DNA from: Ralstonia sp. UBA689
GTDB lineage: Bacteria > Pseudomonadota > Gammaproteobacteria > Burkholderiales > Burkholderiaceae
Assembly (NCBI RefSeq): GCF_002298975.1
Contig: NZ_DBMV01000035.1
Coordinates: 1-38,778 of the forward strand
Reading direction: 5' to 3'
Length of the DNA: 38,778 bases
The translations under genes were made by a program, and so were the position numbers. Positions 33,428 through 38,778 of the stretch are shown one piece after another (position 1 is the first letter of the stretch; every line of letters begins with the position of its first letter). The notes below the pieces were generated by a model. That model did not search any database and was not told where the DNA came from. It was given only the letters and a program-made list of their open reading frames with translations.

Positions 33428-34714
33428 ATGCACCCCTGGCACGGCAGCGTTCCCTTGCGCGAACCGCCCGGCCACGGCCCGGACTGTGTGGACGTCAATA
33501 TCAACATGCGCAAGCGCATCGCCATCGAACACCTGCGGGTGGGCATGTACCTGGACGAATTTGTCGGCTCGTGGCTGGACCACCCGTTCTGGCGGGCCCA
33601 CTTTCGCGTCGAAGACGCCGCCCAGTTGCAGCGCCTGCGCACCAGCGGCATCCGCGAGGTGTGGATCGACACCACCCGCGGCACCGACGTGGCTGCCGCC
33701 AATGCTGTGCCACTGGCCCCCGAGCCTCCCGCCCCGCCCATCACCTCGGCCGAGACGGCCATCGCGCCGCGCCCGGTCAGCTATGCCGAGGAGATGCGCC
33801 GCGCCGCGCGCCTCATCAGCAAGGCCGAGGTGGCCGTGCACGCCATGTTTGCCGACGCGCGCATGGGCCGCATCATCGAGGCTCGTGACGCGCTGCCGCT
33901 GGTGGAAGCCATTTCCGGCTCGGTCGACCGCCACCCAAGCGCACTGGTGAGCCTGGCACGCCTGAAGACGAAAGACCGCTACACCTTCCTGCATTCCGTG
34001 GCCGTGTGCGCGCTGATGGTGGCGCTCGGGCGCCAGCTCGCGCTGTCCGACGACGAGGTGCGCGACGCTGGCCTGGCGGGCCTGCTGCACGACATCGGCA
34101 AGATCGCCATCCCACCCGAGGTGCTGAACAAGCCCGGCGCGCTCACCGCCGACGAATTCCGCTCGGTCATCGTGCACCCGCAGGCCGGCTACGACATCCT
34201 GGTGGGCGACAGCAACATGCGCGACATCGCGCTCGACGTCTGCCTCCATCACCACGAGCGCATGGATGGCACGGGCTATCCGCACAAGCTGGCCGGCGAA
34301 GGCATTTCGCTGTTTGCGCGCATGGGCGCCATCTGCGATGTGTACGACGCGGTCACGTCCGACCGCCCCTACAAGAAAGCCTGGGAAGCCGCCTACGCGA
34401 TCCAGCGCATGGTCGAATGGCGCGGCAACCATTTTGACCCGGCGGTATTCAACGCCTTCGTCAAGAGCGTGGGCATCTATCCGGTGGGGTCGCTGGTGCG
34501 GCTGCGCTCGGGGCGGCTGGCGGTGGTCATCCAGCATGCGCCGGACGCGCTGCTCTCGCCCACGGTCAAGGTATTCTTCTCGATATCGTCGGGCACGCGG
34601 ATTGCGCCCGAGTGGATCGACCTGGCGCAAACCGGCGACCAGATCGTCTCGCGTGAAGAACCCCGCGACTGGGGCCTGACCGACCTCAAGGAACTTTGGA
34701 TACACGGCGACTGA
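33428..34714 (+). CDS. HD-GYP c-di-GMP phosphodiesterase with DUF3391 N-terminal domain
   Basis: The frame opens at 33428, but the natural start may be later, for example GTG 33488 or ATG 33506 (MRKRIAIEHLRVGMYL), since DUF3391 proteins usually begin there. The N-terminal DUF3391 domain covers about residues 27-130. The HD-GYP domain covers about 175-370, with FLHSVAVCALMV, the LLHDIGKIAIP metal site (His221-Asp222), VIVHPQAGYDIL and the signature HHERMDGTGYP. All core residues are present, so it should degrade c-di-GMP. A C-terminal domain (about 375-428) begins VGSLVRLRSGRLAVVI. It lowers c-di-GMP and affects biofilm or motility by family inference. The next gene overlaps its end. Confidence 0.9.
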   Translation: MHPWHGSVPLREPPGHGPDCVDVNINMRKRIAIEHLRVGMYLDEFVGSWLDHPFWRAHFRVEDAAQLQRLRTSGIREVWIDTTRGTDVAAANAVPLAPEPPAPPITSAETAIAPRPVSYAEEMRRAARLISKAEVAVHAMFADARMGRIIEARDALPLVEAISGSVDRHPSALVSLARLKTKDRYTFLHSVAVCALMVALGRQLALSDDEVRDAGLAGLLHDIGKIAIPPEVLNKPGALTADEFRSVIVHPQAGYDILVGDSNMRDIALDVCLHHHERMDGTGYPHKLAGEGISLFARMGAICDVYDAVTSDRPYKKAWEAAYAIQRMVEWRGNHFDPAVFNAFVKSVGIYPVGSLVRLRSGRLAVVIQHAPDALLSPTVKVFFSISSGTRIAPEWIDLAQTGDQIVSREEPRDWGLTDLKELWIHGD

Positions 34715-36252
34715 TCCGTAGTCCCCTTCTGCAGCGTGCCTTGACGTGGCTGGCGCTGAGCTTCCTGGCGTGCAGCACGGCGGCATTCGCAGACCCGCCA
34801 TTGCGCATCGGCTCCAAGCGCTTTACCGAGTCGTACGTGCTGGGCGAAATCCTCACGCAGACCGCCGCCCCGCTCGGCCCCGCCGAACACGTGCCCGGCC
34901 TGGGCAACACCGCTATCGTCTTCGCCGCGCTGAAGAACGGCAGCATCGACGCCTACCCCGACTACCTCGGCACCATCGCCGCCGAGATCCTGCATCTGCC
35001 GGCTACGGTTGCCGCCAACCCCGACCAGGCCGCGCTGCTGGCCGACGTGAACCGCGCACTCGCGCCGATGGGGCTGGCCGCCGGCGTGCCGCTCGGCTTT
35101 GAAGACACCTATGCGCTCGCCATGCGCGAAGCCGATGCCGAACGCGAGCACATCCGGACGCTCGCCGACCTCACCGCGCACCCGGCACTGCGCCTGGGCC
35201 TGTCGCATGAATTCCTCGGCCGCACCGACGGCTGGCCGGCCATCGCCGCACGCTACGGCCTACCGCAGCATCCGACCGGCCTCGATCATGGCGTCGCCTA
35301 TGACGCGCTACGCGCGAGCCAGGTCGACGCGATCGACATCTACTCAACCGATGCCAAAATCCGCCGCGAACACCTGCGCGTGCTCGATGACACCGCGCAC
35401 GTCTTCCCCCGCTACGACGCCGTGCTGCTCTACCGCGCCGACATTGCGCAACGGCACCCCGCGCAGTGGCAGGCCATCTCGGCGCTTGCCGGCCGCATCC
35501 AGCGCGACGACATGGTGGCGATGAATGCCGCGGTCGAGCTGGAAGGCAAGTCCTTCTCGCAAGTCGCGCGACAGTTCCTGGCCGGACGCGGCAATGCGCC
35601 GGCCGAGGCGTCTGCGCGAGCGTTCTTCACGCAACTGACCGACGGCTTGGGCCGGCTCACGCAGCGGCATCTGGCGCTGGTGGCCATTTCGACAGGTGTT
35701 GCGGTGCTGCTCGGCGTACCGCTGGGCCTGGTGGCCGCGCGTCGACCGGTCAAGCAGCCGATCCTTGCGGTGGTGGGCGTGCTGCAGACGATTCCGTCAC
35801 TGGCGTTGCTGGCGATGCTGATCCCGATCGTCGGATCGATCGGCGTGGTGCCGGCGTTGATCGCGCTGGCGCTGTATGCGCTGCTGCCCATCGTGCGCAA
35901 TACCATCGTCGGCCTGGAGCAGGTGCCCGATGGCCTGCGCGATGCGGCACTGGCGCTCGGCTTCACGCCGGCGCAACGCACACGGGTGATCGATCTGCCG
36001 CTGGCGCTGCCGGTGATCCTGGCCGGCATCAAGACCGCTGCCGTCATCAGCGTGGGCACGGCGACGATCGCCGCCTTCATCGGCGCGGGCGGCTACGGCG
36101 AGCGCATCGCCACCGGGCTCGCCCTCAACGACAGCGCAACGCTGCTCGCGGGCGCCATCCCCGCTGCCGTGCTGGCGCTGCTGGTACAAGGTGCGTTTGA
36201 AGTGGTGGAGTGGTGGCTGCGCCGGCATGGGGGCGGCACCTCACTCCGGTAG
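34696..36252 (+). CDS. Fused substrate-binding/permease protein of an osmoprotectant-type ABC transporter
   Basis: A TTG start at 34696 has AAGGA upstream; it overlaps the HD-GYP gene by 19 bases. The signal peptide ends at about residue 33 (STAAFADPP). The OpuAC-like binding domain (about 34-305) has LRIGSKRFTESYVLGEIL, GNTAIVFAALKNGSIDAYPD and DVYSTDA-like DIYSTDAKIR. The permease domain (about 320-512) has six hydrophobic segments and the EAA-type loop VPDGLRDAALALGFTPAQ. Fusions in this family often have permease first; here the binding domain is N-terminal. No ATP-binding gene is adjacent, so the ATPase must be elsewhere or absent. The likely substrate is a quaternary amine or similar osmolyte. 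Confidence 0.88.
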   Translation: MDTRRLIRSPLLQRALTWLALSFLACSTAAFADPPLRIGSKRFTESYVLGEILTQTAAPLGPAEHVPGLGNTAIVFAALKNGSIDAYPDYLGTIAAEILHLPATVAANPDQAALLADVNRALAPMGLAAGVPLGFEDTYALAMREADAEREHIRTLADLTAHPALRLGLSHEFLGRTDGWPAIAARYGLPQHPTGLDHGVAYDALRASQVDAIDIYSTDAKIRREHLRVLDDTAHVFPRYDAVLLYRADIAQRHPAQWQAISALAGRIQRDDMVAMNAAVELEGKSFSQVARQFLAGRGNAPAEASARAFFTQLTDGLGRLTQRHLALVAISTGVAVLLGVPLGLVAARRPVKQPILAVVGVLQTIPSLALLAMLIPIVGSIGVVPALIALALYALLPIVRNTIVGLEQVPDGLRDAALALGFTPAQRTRVIDLPLALPVILAGIKTAAVISVGTATIAAFIGAGGYGERIATGLALNDSATLLAGAIPAAVLALLVQGAFEVVEWWLRRHGGGTSLR

Positions 36253-36315
36253 CAAGCACGGACGCGAGCGTTCCATTACCATGCGCGCTTGTTCCGGACG
36301 CACACACCCGCTCTC

Positions 36316-37083
36316 ATGACCACGCTTTCGTTTTCCACCGCCCTGCTCGTCGCAGCGGCCGGCGTCTATGCCGGCGCGCAGAATGCCCTGGCCGGCGGCG
36401 GGTCGTTCATCACGTTTCCGGCGCTGCTGCTGGCGGGGCTCAACCCACTGGCCGCCAACATGACCTCGACGATCGCGCTGTTCCCGAGCCAGATCACGTC
36501 GTCGATTGCCGGGCGCAAGCTGGCCGGCGGCGTGGACGCAGGCGAGCATCATCTCTCGCTCAAGCGGCTCGTCGTCATCAGCTTGATCGGCGGTGTGCTC
36601 GGTGCGCTGTTGCTGCTGGCGACGCCGCCGTCGTTCTTCGCCAAGCTCGTGCCGTATCTCGTGCTGTTCGCCACCAGCGTGTTTGCGTGGGGCAGCTTCC
36701 GGCGCAAACCGCTGCACGCGGCGGCCGGCATGTCGACCATGACATTGGCGACAATCCAGTTCGCCATTGCCATCTACGGCGGCTACTTCGGCGGCGGGAT
36801 CGGGTTTCTCATGCTGGCAGCGCTGACCGTTGCCGGGCAGCAGGTGCGCATGGCGGGTGCCACCAAGAACGTGCTCGCCATGACGATGAACGCGTCTGCG
36901 GTGGCGGTGTTTGCGTTCTCGCCGCAGGTCAATTGGGCGGCCGTGGTGGCGCTGGGCGTTGGGGGGATTGCTGGCGGGTTTGCGGGTGCCTGGCTGCTGC
37001 ACCGGTTGCCCGAGCGGGTGCTGCGGGCGTTTGTGGTGGTGGTGGGGATCGTGTTGACGGTTTGGTTGTTTATGCGGGCTTGA
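36316..37083 (+). CDS. TauE/SafE-family sulfite/organosulfonate exporter
   Basis: The start at 36316 (MTTLSFSTALLVAAAGVYAG) is chosen over upstream open codons because it begins the first transmembrane helix. The 255-residue product has eight hydrophobic segments with the TSUP family marks AGGGSFITFPALLLAGLNPL, LAANMTSTIALFPSQ, IYGGYFGGGIGFLMLAALTV and GATKNVLAMTMN. TauE/SafE members export sulfite, sulfoacetate or related anions, or act as uncharacterised permeases. It stands alone after the ABC gene; a repeat element follows it. Confidence 0.9.
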   Translation: MTTLSFSTALLVAAAGVYAGAQNALAGGGSFITFPALLLAGLNPLAANMTSTIALFPSQITSSIAGRKLAGGVDAGEHHLSLKRLVVISLIGGVLGALLLLATPPSFFAKLVPYLVLFATSVFAWGSFRRKPLHAAAGMSTMTLATIQFAIAIYGGYFGGGIGFLMLAALTVAGQQVRMAGATKNVLAMTMNASAVAVFAFSPQVNWAAVVALGVGGIAGGFAGAWLLHRLPERVLRAFVVVVGIVLTVWLFMRA

Positions 37084-37300
37084 ATTTTTTCTTGTGGTCC
37101 ATCCCCTGTTTCGGGCCCGGCCGGGCCCGACTCACTTTTCTTTGTCTTCCAAAGAAAAGTAAGCAAAAGAAAGGCGCGCCCGAGATGGCGACTTCCCCTT
37201 GAATTTGTGTAACCGGGCGGAGAAGGAGGCAAACTCGCTGCGCTCAGACAAGCCTCCTTCTTTTTCCGCCCGCTTACAAAAATACAAGGCGCCATCAAGG
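37084..37300. repeat. Multi-hairpin intergenic repetitive element
   Basis: Four structures lie in 217 bases. (1) TCGGGCCCGG/CCGGGCCCGA is a perfect 20-bp palindrome (37111-37130). (2) ACTTTTCTTTG and CAAAGAAAAGT form a perfect 11-bp stem with a TCTTC loop (37134-37160). (3) AGGCGCGCC follows. (4) CGGGCGGA-GAAGGAGGC pairs with GCCTCCTTC-TTTT-TCCGCCCG around a 21-base loop (37214-37272). The inner sequence AACTCGCTGCGCTCAGACA resembles a dispersed repeat I recall from beta- and gammaproteobacterial genomes. No credible gene lies inside; the antisense ORF over it is composition-driven. Confidence 0.6.
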
Positions 37301-37307
37301 GCAGAAC

Positions 37308-37346
37308 GTCAAAAGACAAAGGCCAACCCCTCGCGAGGTTAGCCTT
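37308..37346 (-). terminator. Terminator of the minus-strand unit
   Basis: Read on the minus strand, GGCTAACC pairs (one G-U) with GGTTGGCC around a short loop, followed by TTTGTCTTTT. It ends transcription coming from the genes on its right (plus positions up to about 38100). Between 37347 and 37619 no supported gene was found. Confidence 0.6.
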
Positions 37347-37619
37347 GTTGTTTTGGCGGGTGCCCAGCCGGTTCGGCCTTTGATTTTCCTGCTCTGTGCG
37401 GCGCTTTGAATTTCTGTTGCAAGGAGGGCGTCGCCAGGCGCTTTCGGATAGGCCTCTGAATAGCCCTGCTCGTCCATCCGTCGTTGCTTGGCTCGCCGAT
37501 AGTTGCCGCGTTCGCCACGTAGAGTCGCTGACAAAACCCAGCGCAGCGGTCCTGGCTAGGCGCGCCGACGTAGGCCTCCCTCGGCCCGACGGCGAGGAAG
37601 GGTAAGGACGTCGTTCTTC
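37347..37619. other. Gene-free stretch between terminator and 109-residue gene
   Basis: This 273-base segment shows no supported gene. A 79-codon minus-strand frame (37295-37534) runs through the terminator. No hairpin or repeat stands out. Confidence 0.4.
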
Positions 37620-37949
37620 TTATCTGAGCGGTTGAGAACCGCTTACAGCCTGCGCGCCCGCATCACCGACAGCGGATTCCAGTTGGCTGGGTCCGGCTGC
37701 CCCCTCCAGGGTCAAGCAGATGTAAGCGCCGATGGCATCGAGAAACCCGGCACGGTATTCCTTGCACTGCTCGCCGACATCGTTTTCAAGCACCTCGCGC
37801 AGCTCCGATGGCCGAAACAGCCTGTAACGGGCCAGGGTGAGTTGCTTGTCGAGCAGGAAATCTCGCGCAGCGAGTGCGCCGAGTTCGTAGTTGCTGCGTG
37901 GTGGTGATGGGAAGGATGCGGGGCGGTTCCCGCTTTTGAAAGATGGCAT
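37620..37949 (-). CDS. Hypothetical protein, 109 residues, accessory-type
   Basis: The ATG at 37949 follows AGAGGCC; the frame is open to 37973. The product begins MPSFKSGNRPASFPSPPRSN and continues YELGALAARDFLLDKQLTLA, FRPSELREVLENDVGEQCKE and AGFLDAIGAYICLTLEG, then an Ala/Gly/Ser-rich tail. The central helical domain reads as a genuine conserved small protein of plasmid or phage type, but I cannot name the family. It is preceded by the structured leader at 38005-38086 and followed by its own terminator at 37308. Gene content and base use differ from the core genes to the left. Confidence 0.55.
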   Translation of the reverse strand: MPSFKSGNRPASFPSPPRSNYELGALAARDFLLDKQLTLARYRLFRPSELREVLENDVGEQCKEYRAGFLDAIGAYICLTLEGAAGPSQLESAVGDAGAQAVSGSQPLR

Positions 37950-38004
37950 GTTGGCCTCTCTAAGTAGTTGCATTGGAGGCTCGCCATCTCGTTGCTACAC
38001 GGGG

Positions 38005-38086
38005 TGGCGGGCCTGACGGCGGGGGTAGCAAACCGGCCCGTAGAGAACGACCGGCAGACCCGAAGGTCTCCCCGCCCGGCCCGCCA
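38005..38086 (-). promoter_or_regulatory. Structured RNA leader candidate with UUCG hairpin
   Basis: On the minus strand, TGGCGGGCC pairs with GGCCCGCCA (9 bp, 38078-38086 with 38005-38013). Inside it, GGCGGGG pairs with CCCCGCC (38018-38024 with 38070-38076), and AGACC-UUCG-GGTCT forms a UUCG-capped hairpin (38056-38069). An inner CCGG/CCGG arm is possible. The fold lies 56 bases upstream of the 109-residue gene on the same strand, so it would sit in its leader. This part is inferred from pairing only. Confidence 0.5.
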
Positions 38087-38100
38087 TGAACAATACATGC

Positions 38101-38778
38101 GAACGAAGGCGGACCGCCGCTTGCGCGACAGTCTCTCTAAGAATTGTTGTGCAGGTTGCTACGCCCGGCTGCCGTTGGTGCGGCAGCGGGAGCAGCTATA
38201 GCGATGAGGGCGGGAGGAAAAATCTGATTCTGCATTTCGAACTCCGAGCGCCAAAGTCCGCGCGCCCGCCGCGCATCTCGGCCCAATGCGTGCAGCGTTC
38301 GCGCCTCGGTCCGGCAGATTTGATTCTTTGCCCCGCGCCATTGCCCCATAGACCGCCGAGCGCCGCAGTTTTCGCTTCGAGCGTCACCCTCGAACATTCG
38401 ATTTCGCCAGCGTGAGAGTGACGCTCCGCCATCAAACAGCGACGCGCGGGACTCAGAGGTCCGTACGCCGCCCAAAAACATCCGTTCCATCGGCTCTCCG
38501 AAACCCATGCTTCGGCGTCAAAGAGTCGAAGTCGTCGAGTTGAGGCTGACATTCCACCGTCAGCGGGCCGAGGCCGTCTGTCCAAGGTCGAAATTTTCGA
38601 CCTCGGAGAGTGGAATGCGAGTGTTTGATGCTCGCGTGCAGCCCGCAGCGGTTCAAGCTTGAACACAGGAGGATCAAGTTCAGCCCGTGGAGGTGCGTGA
38701 TCGACGGTTTGGGGCTCGCCTTCGGGGAGTGTCAGGATTTCCGTCTTCAAGGCGGGGGTTGAGATTCACACGGACGGC
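38101..38778. other. Palindrome-rich right end, no supported gene
   Basis: No ORF here has both a good start and a credible composition; the longest, on the minus strand (38750-38196), needs a TTG start. Structure is visible. GAGCGTCAC/GTGACGCTC forms a perfect inverted repeat (38379-38387 with 38418-38426). CATTCCAC/GTGGAATG (38550-38557 with 38610-38617) encloses CCGAGG/CCTCGG and the odd palindrome AGGTCGAAA-T-TTTCGACCT (38585-38603). GTTCAAGCTTGAAC (38651-38664) is a perfect palindrome. This looks like accessory or element-flank DNA. Confidence 0.45.

Noticed and set aside
36210..37202. 330-codon plus-strand frame overlapping the TauE/SafE gene
   Set aside because: Different frame from the membrane protein; residues are dominated by Arg, Gly and Ala and it ends in repeat DNA.
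37295..37534. 79-residue minus-strand frame (MSATLRGERGNYRRAKQR)
   Set aside because: It runs through the terminator at 37308-37346, no ribosome-binding site was identified, and it is not a recognised family.
37712..38098. 128-residue minus-strand frame covering the structured leader
   Set aside because: Overlaps the 109-residue gene in another frame and the foldable leader; its residues follow the RNA-like pairing rather than a protein pattern.
38196..38750. 184-residue minus-strand frame at the right end
   Set aside because: Needs a TTG start without a ribosome-binding site, crosses several palindromes, and has Arg/Ala-rich composition with no domain.

Overview
The window is high-GC DNA with short intergenic gaps and gene content typical of Burkholderiaceae. 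Its combination of NADP-isocitrate dehydrogenase, PheC-type cyclohexadienyl dehydratase, many LysR regulators and small exported Ala/Lys-rich and DPYTDG-repeat proteins points most strongly to Ralstonia. The genus is an inference from recognised protein families, not from a marker gene. No rRNA, tRNA or CRISPR array was seen.

Layout. 1-1675 is insertion-sequence debris: an IS3-family element whose orfB carries an in-frame stop, abutting a truncated IS30-family transposase. 1799-3708 is a translationally coupled pair (DUF2157 membrane protein and DUF4824-type protein). 3846-6450 holds icd with its terminator and a palindromic upstream site, an orphan sugar-dehydrogenase small-subunit-like protein and a small exported Ala/Lys-rich protein. 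6556-10932 is a run of exported proteins on the plus strand: metallophosphoesterase lipoprotein, di-haem peroxidase, DUF192 protein and Tat-type MBL-fold hydrolase. 10953-16883 carries an MliC-like protein, three LysR regulators, a DHA2-type MFS pump, GrpB and DoxX. 16998-20035 is a gamma-glutamyltransferase-family enzyme with an MHS-family symporter, divergent from a LysR regulator. 20160-21258 is a less conserved patch with a dapA remnant. 21571-27205 holds a YpfJ-like zinc peptidase, an SDR, an alkylation-repair pair (Ada/AraC/AlkA fusion plus Ogt), an EamA exporter and cytochrome b561.

27471-28895 encodes a HipA-like protein whose kinase active-site motif is substituted and which has no hipB next to it, preceded by an AT-rich region with inverted repeats. 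29403-31698 holds an exported M20 amidohydrolase and a periplasmic PheC. 31734-34714 has an unrecognised 268-residue protein, a small exported protein with six DPYTDG-like repeats behind a long structured leader, and a c-di-GMP HD-GYP phosphodiesterase. 34696-37083 has a fused binding-protein/permease osmolyte transporter and a TauE/SafE exporter.

The last 1.7 kb (37084-38778) changes character. It holds a multi-hairpin intergenic repeat, a minus-strand unit with its own terminator, a foldable leader closed by a UUCG hairpin, and a palindrome-rich stretch with no convincing gene. It looks like accessory (plasmid- or phage-type) DNA. The least explained signals are the HipA-like pseudokinase, the DPYTDG-repeat gene with its leader, and this right-hand end.
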